Assembly: GCA_002050465.1 (NCBI GenBank)
Contig: MWYX01000063.1
Location: 1 to 61,151 of the forward strand
Direction of reading: 5' to 3'
DNA length: 61,151 nt
Origin: Chitinophagales bacterium 65-1
Lineage (GTDB): Bacteria > Bacteroidota > Bacteroidia > Chitinophagales > Chitinophagaceae
Of the stretch, positions 35,586-43,340 are shown piece after piece; positions within the stretch are counted from its first letter, which is position 1; each line of letters begins with the position of its first letter. The notes under the pieces were generated by a model. That model was not told where the DNA came from. It saw only the letters and a list, made by a program, of their open reading frames with translations, and did no database searches. The position numbers and the translations under genes are program-made.

Positions 35586-35927
35586 ATGTCAAAAAAAAGA
35601 TCAATGCCAGGAGGGTTGGTTTATTCAACAGATCCCAGCTTTAAATTAGAAGAAGAGAATACAGATGAAATGCCTACGATGCCGATTGCTCAGCAAAAAA
35701 TAACAGTAAAGTTAGATACAAGGCAAAGAGCAGGTAAAATAGTTACATTAATTCAGGGCTTTTCCGGAAAAAAAGCTGACCTGGAAGATTTAGGCAAAAA
35801 GCTAAAATCATTTTGCGGCACAGGAGGCTCAGTAAAAGAACATGAAATAATCATCCAGGGGAATAACCGGGATAAAATACTGATATGGCTTCATAAACAA
35901 GGTTTTTCAGGAGCACAAATGATCTGA
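35586..35927 (+). CDS. SUI1/eIF1-like translation factor (YciH type)
   Basis: A 113-residue protein with an acidic N-terminal leader (PGGLVYSTDPSFKLEEE) and the SUI1 domain from about residue 38: KITVKLDTRQRAGKIVTLIQ, GKKLKSFCGTGGSVKEHEII and IQGNNRDKILIWLHKQGF. Bacterial YciH resembles eukaryotic eIF1 and may influence start-codon choice; a physiological role is not established. It is 1 bp after nadC. Confidence 0.85.
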   Translation: MSKKRSMPGGLVYSTDPSFKLEEENTDEMPTMPIAQQKITVKLDTRQRAGKIVTLIQGFSGKKADLEDLGKKLKSFCGTGGSVKEHEIIIQGNNRDKILIWLHKQGFSGAQMI

Positions 35928-36022
35928 AAAATCAATTTTCCCCGATATTTTAATTTATGGCTCTCTATTTGAAACATTTTGAGCATTTATACGTTTTAAA
36001 TTACTTTTACATAGTGAATAAC

Positions 36023-36409
36023 ATGGTGTCAAAAATATCGGAAGGCGTTACTATTAGTGTAGAAACGTTTTATCAACCCGATCACAGTAATCCGATTAAC
36101 AGCGAATATATGTTTGCCTATCGCATTACTATCGAAAACAACAATCCTTTTCCTGTACAATTATTGCGCAGGCATTGGTATATTTTTGACAGTGATGGCA
36201 CCCATCGTGAAGTGGAAGGCGAAGGTGTTATAGGTAACCAGCCGAAGATTACTTCAGGAGAAAAATATCAATACATAAGTGGTTGCAACCTTCGTACAGA
36301 ACTTGGCAAAATGCATGGAACTTATTTTATGGAAAACCTGAATAATAAAAAAACATTTTACGTAAATATCCCGGCATTTGAAATGACGGTGCCATCTAAA
36401 TTAAATTAA
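36023..36409 (+). CDS. apaG: ApaG family protein
   Basis: A 128-residue protein started at the ATG at 36023 (MVSKISEGVTISVETFYQPD); the frame extends upstream to 35957 but those residues are not family-like. The ApaG beta-sandwich pattern is plain: SEYMFAYRITIENNNPFPVQ, LLRRHWYIFDSDG, VEGEGVIGNQPKITSGEKYQ and GTYFMENL near the end. ApaG proteins have been linked to cobalt/magnesium resistance and Ap4A metabolism without a settled mechanism. It is convergent with gldB; the spacer holds direct repeats of GTCATTAAGT and a copy of ACATCGTACTTC. Confidence 0.9.
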   Translation: MVSKISEGVTISVETFYQPDHSNPINSEYMFAYRITIENNNPFPVQLLRRHWYIFDSDGTHREVEGEGVIGNQPKITSGEKYQYISGCNLRTELGKMHGTYFMENLNNKKTFYVNIPAFEMTVPSKLN

Positions 36410-36463
36410 CACTAAGCTTAGTCGTCATTAAGTCAATTGATCAGTGGTCATTAAGTGCTTCTT

Positions 36464-36497
36464 ACATCGTACTTCGCATCATAACCTCGTACATCTC
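36464..36497. repeat. Dispersed repeat ACATCGTACTTC, copy B
   Basis: Shares the 15-mer ACATCGTACTTCGCA with the copy before rsgA (44475-44489). It continues with CTCGTACATC and ends inside the gldB stop region. Two direct GTCATTAAGT decamers lie just upstream at 36423 and 36447. Confidence 0.5.
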
Positions 36498-37512
36498 AGA
36501 TTCTCGGTTTATATTTCGATTGACTATAAATTTGCCTCGCATTTATTGTCATCAGATCCTGCAATGTAGTTTCGGGGTTTTTCTCCATGTATTTTTTTAC
36601 GATCTGCCAGCCACTGAAGGCACCAATATTACCCGGGGAACCCTGGCCGAGTTCCTGCGTTTTCGGACTTTCGCCGATATAGTTTTTTACTATGTTTTGG
36701 TCAGCATTGTTTAGCAGGTCATTATTCAAAAAAAAATCCCAGATAATTGCCTCATTGGTATATGACTCTTTTAACTGTTTTTCTGTATAACCGATCTTTA
36801 TAGATTCTGCGGTAAAGGGTAAAAATTTATCAAGAAGATATAAACGTTTCCCTTTTTCAACCATCTGCTCCACCAGCGCTTTCCCTATGCTTTTATCAGG
36901 ATACATATCGTCAATAATGTTCTTTATACAGTTAACGGGAATATATTCAGGCGTAAATTTTTTAGATATGTATTCAGGAAAAATATCCCGGGAAAAATCA
37001 GATTTATAAAAAGAAAAATTATTGCCCATGTGGAGTTGTAAACCTACGGCAAATGCATCCGAACTTATTACATCGCTATACCCATCAAACGGACCAATAA
37101 ATGTGATAATTTGTTTTGGAGCATTGTAAGCAGGAAAATAATATTTCACAAATTGCAGCCCCCTTTTTATTTCTTTTACATGCGGCTCAAAATCTGAAAA
37201 CAATTTATCGGCGCTATCTTTTACAAAGCGGTAATCCCTTATAAATAAATGAATATATTTTGTAAGAGAATCAGGCGGAGTACTGTAATCAAAGCCCAAT
37301 ATCTGGCTGGTAAAGTCATTTATAAAAGAAAGGTATTTAATTTTTAATCGTTGCAGCTCATTTAAAATATTATTGGTATCAATAGCGAAAAAATCTTTTT
37401 CAAAGCGCTGAACTTTAATGTCAACTTTTATTTTAGAAACATCCGGAATATCATTGTTCTTGCAGGAAAAAAAAATACAGGCCGACACGATAAAATAAAA
37501 AATCTTTCTCAT
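36496..37512 (-). CDS. gldB: Gliding motility lipoprotein GldB
   Basis: A lipoprotein of about 338 residues from the ATG at 37512 (MRKIFYFIVSACIFFSCKNN, lipobox FFSC); the longer frame adds ten residues ahead of the signal. Conserved GldB stretches are RFEKDFFAIDTNNI, SDAFAVGLQLHMG, and MVEKGKRLYLLDKFLP followed by YTEKQLKESYTNEAIIWDFF, close to a zinc-metallopeptidase-like layout without a clear HExxH. GldB is needed for gliding in Flavobacterium. It is divergent from nadE, with 80 bp between, a common Bacteroidota neighbourhood. Confidence 0.88.
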   Translation of the reverse strand: MRKIFYFIVSACIFFSCKNNDIPDVSKIKVDIKVQRFEKDFFAIDTNNILNELQRLKIKYLSFINDFTSQILGFDYSTPPDSLTKYIHLFIRDYRFVKDSADKLFSDFEPHVKEIKRGLQFVKYYFPAYNAPKQIITFIGPFDGYSDVISSDAFAVGLQLHMGNNFSFYKSDFSRDIFPEYISKKFTPEYIPVNCIKNIIDDMYPDKSIGKALVEQMVEKGKRLYLLDKFLPFTAESIKIGYTEKQLKESYTNEAIIWDFFLNNDLLNNADQNIVKNYIGESPKTQELGQGSPGNIGAFSGWQIVKKYMEKNPETTLQDLMTINARQIYSQSKYKPRI

Positions 37513-37580
37513 AGTATACTTTCTTAATCCTATTAATCTCATAATCCTTAAATCATGGTTCAGACAAAATTACTAATCGT

Positions 37581-37588
37581 TAATTTTG
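37581..37588 (+). promoter_or_regulatory. TAATTTTG promoter element directly before nadE
   Basis: TAATTTTG is followed by CCGG and the nadE ATG at 37593, the same 4-bp spacing as before nadC. The predicted transcript begins at or very near the start codon. Confidence 0.5.
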
Positions 37589-37592
37589 CCGG

Positions 37593-39275
37593 ATGAAAAT
37601 TTTTCTTGCACAGCAGAATTATTATATAGGGAATTTTGAAAGCAATACCGCCAAAATAATTGATGCGATCGGTATTGCAAAGGCACAACATGCCGACCTC
37701 ATCGTATTCAGTGAATTATGTATTTGTGGCTATGCACCAAAGGATTTTTTAGAGTTTAAAGATTTTATTGATAAATGCTACAAGGGAATTGACGAAATAA
37801 AACAGCATGCTGATACCATCGGTGTTTTGGTTGGCGCACCCGACAGGAATACTGCATGGGATGGAAAAGACCTTTTTAATGGCGCTTTTCTATTGTATGA
37901 AAAAGAAATAAAAGCCATAGCTCATAAAACCTGTTTGCCTAATTATGATGTGTTTGACGAATACCGCTATTTTGAGCCTGCCTTTACATGGAACATAATG
38001 GAGTTTAAAGGAAAGCGGCTTGCAGTGACTATTTGCGAGGATATCTGGAATTTAGGAAACAATCCTTTGTACAGGGTTTGCCCGATGGATATTTTAATGC
38101 AGCAAAAACCTGATGTGATGATCAACCTCTCTGCATCTCCTTTTGATTATACGCATGATGAGGACAGGAAAGCAACTATAAAATCGAATGTTTTAAAATA
38201 TAAGCTTCCATTATTTTACTGCAATGCAACAGGTGCACAAACTGAAGTTGTTTTTGATGGAGCTTCGCTTGTGTTTGATAAGGACGGAAATCTTTGTAAA
38301 GAATTTCCACAATTCAAAGAACACCTTGAAGAAATAATTTTAAATGATGATGGTACTATTGATGCTCCTGTTATAGAACCGGCGCTGGCTATGCCTGATC
38401 AACTGTTGGGACCTGTACAACTAAATGAAAAATTGAGCATTGCACAAATCCATGATGCATTAATTCTTGGTATCAGGGATTATTTTTCTAAAATGGGTTT
38501 TAGCAAAGCAATTGTTGGGAGTAGCGGCGGTATTGACAGTGCTGTAACCATTGCGCTTGCCTGCACGGCATTGGGTTGTGAAAATGTAAGAGCTATATTA
38601 ATGCCTTCGCCATATTCAACCATCCACTCGGTAAGTGATGCGGAAAAATTGAGTAAGAATAATGGTAATCCTTACGATATCATTCCTATCAAAACTATTT
38701 ATGAAGATTTTTTGAAAGAGCTAAAGCCTGTTTTTAAAGGCCTTCCCTTTAGCCTTGCAGAAGAAAATATTCAAAGCAGGATAAGAGGAAATTTATTGAT
38801 GGCGATTGCCAATAAATTCCGATATATTTTACTGAATACTTCCAATAAAAGTGAGCTGGCCACCGGTTATGGAACTTTATATGGTGATATGGCAGGCGGA
38901 TTGGGAGTTCTTGGAGATTGTTACAAACTCCAGATTTATGAGCTGGCAAAATATATAAACAGGGAAAAAGAAATTATACCGAATAATATCTTGAACAAAG
39001 CGCCATCTGCAGAATTACGGCCTGATCAAAAAGACAGTGACAGCCTGCCTGATTATTCAATTCTTGATAAAATTTTATACCAATACATTGAAAGAGTGCA
39101 GGGGCCAGACCAGATAAAAGAACAAGGATTTGAACCTGATTTGGTTGACAGGGTTTTAAAAATGGTAAATATTAATGAATACAAGCGCAACCAGTTTTGT
39201 CCTATCATCCGTATTTCTCCAAAAGCATTTGGTGTAGGGAGAAGAGTGCCTATTGTTGGGAAGTATTTGAGTTAG
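37593..39275 (+). CDS. nadE: Glutamine-hydrolysing NAD+ synthase
   Basis: A 560-residue two-domain enzyme that amidates nicotinate adenine dinucleotide using glutamine. The nitrilase-type glutaminase domain (residues 1 to about 270) shows its Glu in DLIVFSELCICGY, Lys in AHKTCLPNYDVFDEYRYFEP, and Cys in LAVTICEDIWNLG. The synthetase domain has the P-loop IVGSSGGIDSAVTIALA at about residue 308 and LLNTSNKSELATGYGTLYGD. The tail ISPKAFGVGRRVPIVGKYLS ends at 39275. A diverged second copy of the DNA for this tail lies at 39893-39951, after a toxin-antitoxin cassette. Confidence 0.95.
   Translation: MKIFLAQQNYYIGNFESNTAKIIDAIGIAKAQHADLIVFSELCICGYAPKDFLEFKDFIDKCYKGIDEIKQHADTIGVLVGAPDRNTAWDGKDLFNGAFLLYEKEIKAIAHKTCLPNYDVFDEYRYFEPAFTWNIMEFKGKRLAVTICEDIWNLGNNPLYRVCPMDILMQQKPDVMINLSASPFDYTHDEDRKATIKSNVLKYKLPLFYCNATGAQTEVVFDGASLVFDKDGNLCKEFPQFKEHLEEIILNDDGTIDAPVIEPALAMPDQLLGPVQLNEKLSIAQIHDALILGIRDYFSKMGFSKAIVGSSGGIDSAVTIALACTALGCENVRAILMPSPYSTIHSVSDAEKLSKNNGNPYDIIPIKTIYEDFLKELKPVFKGLPFSLAEENIQSRIRGNLLMAIANKFRYILLNTSNKSELATGYGTLYGDMAGGLGVLGDCYKLQIYELAKYINREKEIIPNNILNKAPSAELRPDQKDSDSLPDYSILDKILYQYIERVQGPDQIKEQGFEPDLVDRVLKMVNINEYKRNQFCPIIRISPKAFGVGRRVPIVGKYLS
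39214..39275 (+). repeat. Left copy of the nadE 3'-end direct repeat
   Basis: The last 62 bp of nadE. Together with 39893-39951 it brackets the toxin-antitoxin cassette. The two copies are about 85% identical by eye and encode ISPKAFGVGRRVPIVGKYLS and ISPKALVGRRVPIVGKYLS. Confidence 0.8.
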
Positions 39276-39277
39276 AA

Positions 39278-39640
39278 TTATTCCTGGTGAAATGCTTTTA
39301 TAAGTTCTTTCAATTCTTTGTCATTAATTGTTGCAGTATCTGCCTTGTCATAAATTGTGATCAGATTTACCGTTACATCTTCATTTCTAAAGTTTACTTC
39401 CCCAATCAGAGATGTTTCTACTAATGAAATAACTCTTGCACCGCCACTTTTGCCTTTTCCTTTGCTGGAAATTTTTAATCTGATTTTATAGGTATTATTT
39501 CCAAGTGGTGTTCCAAGTTTTGGATTGCTTATTAATTCTGTTTCTAAAATGAGAAGGTCTTTTGAAAGCGAGGGATATTTTTTTATAAGCGGTTTGGCAG
39601 CATTTTTAAAACTATTAGTGAGCCGAACAGTTACTGTCAC
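39278..39640 (-). CDS. Toxin of a type II toxin-antitoxin pair (RelE/ParE-like)
   Basis: A 120-residue basic protein: VTVRLTNSFKNAAKPLIKKY with PSLSKDLLILETELISNPKL is the two-helix start of a RelE/ParE-like fold, followed by the strands TYKIRLKI and GGARVISLVE and then VNLITIYDKADTATI near the C-terminus. It starts with GTG overlapping the antitoxin stop (GTGA), typical coupling. The stop is 2 bp from the nadE stop, convergent. Such toxins are mRNA interferases or gyrase inhibitors; which one is not readable. The pair sits between two copies of the nadE 3' end, so it is probably acquired. Confidence 0.75.
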   Translation of the reverse strand: MTVTVRLTNSFKNAAKPLIKKYPSLSKDLLILETELISNPKLGTPLGNNTYKIRLKISSKGKGKSGGARVISLVETSLIGEVNFRNEDVTVNLITIYDKADTATINDKELKELIKAFHQE

Positions 39641-39849
39641 TTAAGAAAATCTTTTAGAGTTTGCAATTTTCTTCCTGTCTTTTTAGATTGTTTCACTTCA
39701 TTAAGTCCTTCTGTTATGCTGCTTAAAATATTTAGCTTTTTTTGAAGCCTTTGATAGTTAGTATTTAAGTCTTCCCAAATTTTTACAGGTACAAGCACAG
39801 AGGTCTTTTGTCCTCTGTTATCAACAATATATTTTAATACTTCAGGCAT
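39637..39849 (-). CDS. Antitoxin partner of the RelE/ParE-like toxin
   Basis: A 70-residue protein whose N-terminus, VLKYIVDNRGQKTSVLVPVK with IWEDLNTNYQRL, resembles the short beta-strand DNA-binding start of Phd/AbrB-like or related antitoxins. A charged helical C-terminus (EGLNEVKQSKKTGRKLQTLK) would bind the toxin. It precedes the toxin gene and overlaps it by 4 bp, the usual antitoxin-first order. The family is not certain; the call rests on size, order and overlap. Confidence 0.7.
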   Translation of the reverse strand: MPEVLKYIVDNRGQKTSVLVPVKIWEDLNTNYQRLQKKLNILSSITEGLNEVKQSKKTGRKLQTLKDFLK

Positions 39850-39892
39850 ATAGCTTTTTACAAATTTAATAAAAGGTTATTGAAGTATTAAA

Positions 39893-39951
39893 TTTCTCCA
39901 AAAGCATTGGTTGGCAGGAGAGTGCCTATTGTGGGAAAGTATTTGAGTTAG
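39893..39951 (+). repeat. Right, diverged copy of the nadE 3' end
   Basis: A 59-bp stretch encoding ISPKALVGRRVPIVGKYLS and a TAG stop, clearly a nadE tail, with no nadE upstream of it. It is one codon shorter than the tail in the real gene. It marks the right border of the inserted toxin-antitoxin cassette. Confidence 0.8.
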
Positions 39952-40021
39952 GTAACTTATTTAAGTCCATCTCTCACTTGCTTAAGCCTACCATTTCTTA
40001 TACCCATTTGTACAAGTGAAT

Positions 40022-40327
40022 TTAAAAATCAAAAAAATATTTATCAAATTCTTTTTTATAATTTTCTTCATTTATATGAATTTCCCAAAGCGCTCCCGAA
40101 CCTCCAATTAATTCAGAATTAATAACGAGCTTTTTTAACAAATCAGAATTCTTTACTTTAATTGCTGCTTCAATTTCTTTTAAATATGGAATCCGGTACT
40201 TATAATTATACACTCCATCATAAGTGCAATGTTTAAGAACATCCTTAACACTATTCAATGCAGAAAGTGCACATTCTACTTTAGCATCACCAAAGTCTAA
40301 ATCTGAATTAAAAAAAGAAAATTTCAT
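40022..40327 (-). CDS. Small hypothetical protein of the accessory patch
   Basis: A 101-residue acidic protein, FSFFNSDLDFGDAKVECALS with LKEIEAAIKVKNSDLLKKLV, ending GGSGALWEIHINEENYKKEF. The GGSGALWE stretch and predicted all-helical character resemble small proteins (DUF6966-like) that often accompany toxin or immunity genes, but I do not recognise it with certainty. It lies just right of the nadE-tail repeat and before the MoxR operon, so it may belong to the same acquired patch. Confidence 0.55.
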   Translation of the reverse strand: MKFSFFNSDLDFGDAKVECALSALNSVKDVLKHCTYDGVYNYKYRIPYLKEIEAAIKVKNSDLLKKLVINSELIGGSGALWEIHINEENYKKEFDKYFFDF

Positions 40328-40501
40328 AAAAAGTCCGAAGGGTGCATGTTGTTATTGGTTGATGGTTTACTATAACTATAATATATATTTTAGCGTTAAA
40401 ATTAACATAGTTTTCCTGTTGGTTGTTGGATGGCAGCGTTTTTGTTTACGGTAGTTCGTATTTTGCAGCCTGCAACATTTTTAACGCATTAATTTTTATT
40501 T

Positions 40502-41503
40502 ATGCTACAAACAGCAGAAGATATTCGTTTATTAAACGAAAGAATTACACATTCCGCCACATTTATTGATAAGATACATGATGAAATAGGGAAAGTGATT
40601 GTTGGCCAAAGCCACATGGTTGAAAGACTATTGATCGGCCTTTTAAGCAATGGCCATATTTTACTGGAAGGTGTTCCGGGTTTAGCAAAAACGCTTTCAA
40701 TAAAATCGCTGGCACAAACTATTAATGCAAGGTTCAGCAGGATACAATTTACGCCGGATCTTTTGCCTGCTGATGTTACGGGTACAATGATATACAACCA
40801 GCAGAAAAATGAATTCGTAGTTCGTAAGGGCCCCATTTTCGCCAATTTTATTTTGGCTGATGAGATAAACCGGGCTCCTGCAAAAGTGCAGAGTGCTTTA
40901 CTGGAAGCGATGCAGGAAAGACAGGTAACGATCGGGAACAGTTCTTATAATCTTGAAGAACCATTTCTTGTACTGGCAACACAAAACCCCATAGAGCAGG
41001 AAGGAACTTATCCCTTACCTGAAGCCCAAGTGGATAGGTTTATGCTCAAGGTAATAATTGAATATCCAACAAAAACAGAAGAGCAAAGTATTATCAGGCA
41101 AAATGTGCAGGGTATGAAGCAGGCATTGATAAATCCTGTTGTTGCAACACAGGAAATTTTAAATGCAAGAGAATTGGTTCGCCAGGTTTATATGGATGAA
41201 AAAGTAGAGCATTATATCCTGGATATAGTTTTTACAACACGCTATCCTGACAAATATAATCTCCCCAAACTAAAGCCCCTTATAGGTTTTGGGGGTTCGC
41301 CACGGGCAAGTATCAATCTTGCATTAGCAGCCAAAGCATATGCTTATTTAAATAAACGGGGTTATGTAATTCCTGAGGATGTAAGAAATATCTGCAGGGA
41401 TGTTCTTCGCCATCGTATTGGCTTAACCTATGAAGCAGAGGCAGAAAATGTAAATGTTGAAATGATAATCGCTGAAATTTTAAGAGTAGTCAACGTTCCT
41501 TAA
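40502..41503 (+). CDS. MoxR-family AAA+ ATPase
   Basis: A 333-residue AAA_3 ATPase. Walker A is LEGVPGLAKTLSIKSLA at about residue 58, Walker B is FILADEINRAPAKVQSALLE, sensor 1 is LATQNPIEQEGTYPLPEAQV, followed by arginine-finger DRFMLKV. The AAA lid domain closes with PRASINLALAAKAYAYLNKR. MoxR proteins act as chaperone-like ATPases with VWA-domain partners; here DUF58 and BatA-type genes follow directly, the usual set. The next gene begins in the stop codon (TAATG), so they are translationally coupled. Confidence 0.93.
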   Translation: MLQTAEDIRLLNERITHSATFIDKIHDEIGKVIVGQSHMVERLLIGLLSNGHILLEGVPGLAKTLSIKSLAQTINARFSRIQFTPDLLPADVTGTMIYNQQKNEFVVRKGPIFANFILADEINRAPAKVQSALLEAMQERQVTIGNSSYNLEEPFLVLATQNPIEQEGTYPLPEAQVDRFMLKVIIEYPTKTEEQSIIRQNVQGMKQALINPVVATQEILNARELVRQVYMDEKVEHYILDIVFTTRYPDKYNLPKLKPLIGFGGSPRASINLALAAKAYAYLNKRGYVIPEDVRNICRDVLRHRIGLTYEAEAENVNVEMIIAEILRVVNVP

Positions 41504-42372
41504 TGCTTTCAATCGCCGAAATACAAAAGAAGGTAAAAGAGCTTGAGATAAAAAGCAGGAAGCTTACTACACACATGTTTACAGGTGAGTATCATTCTGC
41601 TTTTAAGGGCCGTGGCATGAGCTTCAGGGAAGTAAGGGAATATGCTCATGGAGATGACGTAAGGTTTATTGACTGGAATGTTAGTGCAAGATATTCTCAT
41701 CCTTTTACAAAAGTCTTTGAAGAGGAAAGAGAGCTCACTGTTATTTTATTGGTTGATGTTAGCGCAAGTTCTTTATTTGGAACAACTCACCAGCGAAAGA
41801 AAGATATGCTCACAGAAATTGGCGCAGTGCTTACTTTCAGCGCAATTAATAATAATGACAAAGTAGGAGTAATATTTTTCAGTGATAAGGTAGAGCAATT
41901 TATTCCTCCAAAAAAAGGAAAACAGCATGCGTTATATATTGTAAGGGAACTGCTCACAGCACGCCCAAAAAGTAAAGGGACTAACCTGAGTGAGGCTATA
42001 AAATATTTTACCCGTTCTTCTAAACAAAAAAGTATTGCTTTTATCATGAGTGATTTTTTAGATGATAAATATGATGATAATTTACGGGTAATAGGGAGCA
42101 GGCATGATGTGATTGGGTTAAAAGTATATGATAAGATGGATATGCAATTGCCGGAGATTGGATTGGTACAGGTACAGGATCTTGAAACAGGTAAAACCAA
42201 ATGGCTTGATACAAGTGATAAAATGGTACAATATAATTACCAGCAACAATTTTTAGAACAGAGCACACTTTGTAAATCAATTTTCAGGAAGGCAGGGGCG
42301 GAGCTTTTGCACATTCGTACAGATGAGGATTATGTAAAAATTTTACAACAGTTTTTTATTAAAAGAGGATAG
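41503..42372 (+). CDS. DUF58 (VWA-like) protein
   Basis: A 289-residue protein with the DUF58 motif HMFTGEYHSAFKGRGMSFRE and the following VREYAHGDDVRFIDWNVSAR at about residues 24-60. The VWA-like MIDAS sequence DVSASSLFGT sits at about residue 84. Unlike membrane-bound DUF58 members, no transmembrane helix is seen. It works with MoxR ATPases in an uncharacterised complex, sometimes linked to stress tolerance or metal insertion. It overlaps moxR by 1 bp at TAATG. Confidence 0.9.
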   Translation: MLSIAEIQKKVKELEIKSRKLTTHMFTGEYHSAFKGRGMSFREVREYAHGDDVRFIDWNVSARYSHPFTKVFEEERELTVILLVDVSASSLFGTTHQRKKDMLTEIGAVLTFSAINNNDKVGVIFFSDKVEQFIPPKKGKQHALYIVRELLTARPKSKGTNLSEAIKYFTRSSKQKSIAFIMSDFLDDKYDDNLRVIGSRHDVIGLKVYDKMDMQLPEIGLVQVQDLETGKTKWLDTSDKMVQYNYQQQFLEQSTLCKSIFRKAGAELLHIRTDEDYVKILQQFFIKRG

Positions 42373-42392
42373 CAGTTGATTAATAATTGAGA

Positions 42393-43340
42393 ATGAAAAG
42401 AGTTTTATTATTTACAGGGCTTATTTTTTTTATTTGTATACAAATTTGTTTTGCGCAACTTCCTTCTGTAAAAACCTCGGTTGATAAACAACAGATTTTA
42501 ATTGGTGAACAGCTCAAGTATAATGTGGAGGCCAGTTTTTCTGCAAGCTCATATTATGTAAACTGGTTTAATGTTCCTGATAGTTTTGATCATTTTGAAG
42601 TAGTGACCCGCGGTAAGATAGACACCATTGAAAACAATGGAATGTTTACCTTCAGGCAAACCCTTACGCTTACCAGTTTTGATTCGGGTATCAATACAAT
42701 TCCTCCGCTCCCCATAAATTTTGATCTTTTACACAGCGATAGCGCTATACATTTATTTACTGATTCGATTCCTGTAAATGTTACTTTCTCCCCACTAGAT
42801 AGTACTAAAACTTTTCATGATATTAAACCCATCATAGAAGTAAAAGATGAAATTCCATTATGGATGTGGATAGCAGCGGCAGCGCTGCTTATCTTACTAA
42901 TTATTGCTATTATTTACTTAATAAAATATTTTAAAAGAAGAAAGAAACCGGTAGCTCTTTTTAATTCCCGGCTATCGCCTTTTGAGGAGGCAATACAATC
43001 ATTAAATACGCTGCAGAAAGAGCAACTGTTGCAAAAATCAGAAGTAAAACCATTTCATACAACACTTGGAGAAATATTTAAAAGATATCTCTCCAGGAAA
43101 ACACAAAAGAATCTGTTGAATCATACATCTTCTGATATTTTATTACTATTGAATGATACACTCCTGTCAAAAGTGGATACATCGGTAGCTGCAGGAACTT
43201 TGAGAATGACAGATGCTGTAAAGTTTGCTAAATATTCTCCCCCGGTTTCTGAGAGCGAAGCTTCTTTGATGAATACAAAAAAGGTAATTGAGCAAATAGA
43301 AAAATTAATTTTCACCGATCAACATCAGGATGTAAAGTGA
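42393..43340 (+). CDS. Membrane-anchored periplasmic protein of the Bat/MoxR operon (BatD-like)
   Basis: A 315-residue protein from the ATG at 42393. It has a signal peptide (MKRVLLFTGLIFFICIQICF, cleavage after FAQ), an immunoglobulin-like periplasmic part of about 140 residues starting VKTSVDKQQILIGEQLKYNV, a transmembrane helix (LWMWIAAAALLILLIIAIIY) and a cytoplasmic tail. The Ig-like opening with IGEQL resembles BatD, but the protein is far shorter than BatD. It lies between DUF58 and the BatA-type gene and overlaps the latter by 4 bp (GTGA). Confidence 0.7.
   Translation: MKRVLLFTGLIFFICIQICFAQLPSVKTSVDKQQILIGEQLKYNVEASFSASSYYVNWFNVPDSFDHFEVVTRGKIDTIENNGMFTFRQTLTLTSFDSGINTIPPLPINFDLLHSDSAIHLFTDSIPVNVTFSPLDSTKTFHDIKPIIEVKDEIPLWMWIAAAALLILLIIAIIYLIKYFKRRKKPVALFNSRLSPFEEAIQSLNTLQKEQLLQKSEVKPFHTTLGEIFKRYLSRKTQKNLLNHTSSDILLLLNDTLLSKVDTSVAAGTLRMTDAVKFAKYSPPVSESEASLMNTKKVIEQIEKLIFTDQHQDVK

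Noticed and set aside
39952..40021. Content between the nadE-tail repeat and the 101-residue ORF
   Set aside because: No ORF, stem or repeat could be supported in these 70 bp.
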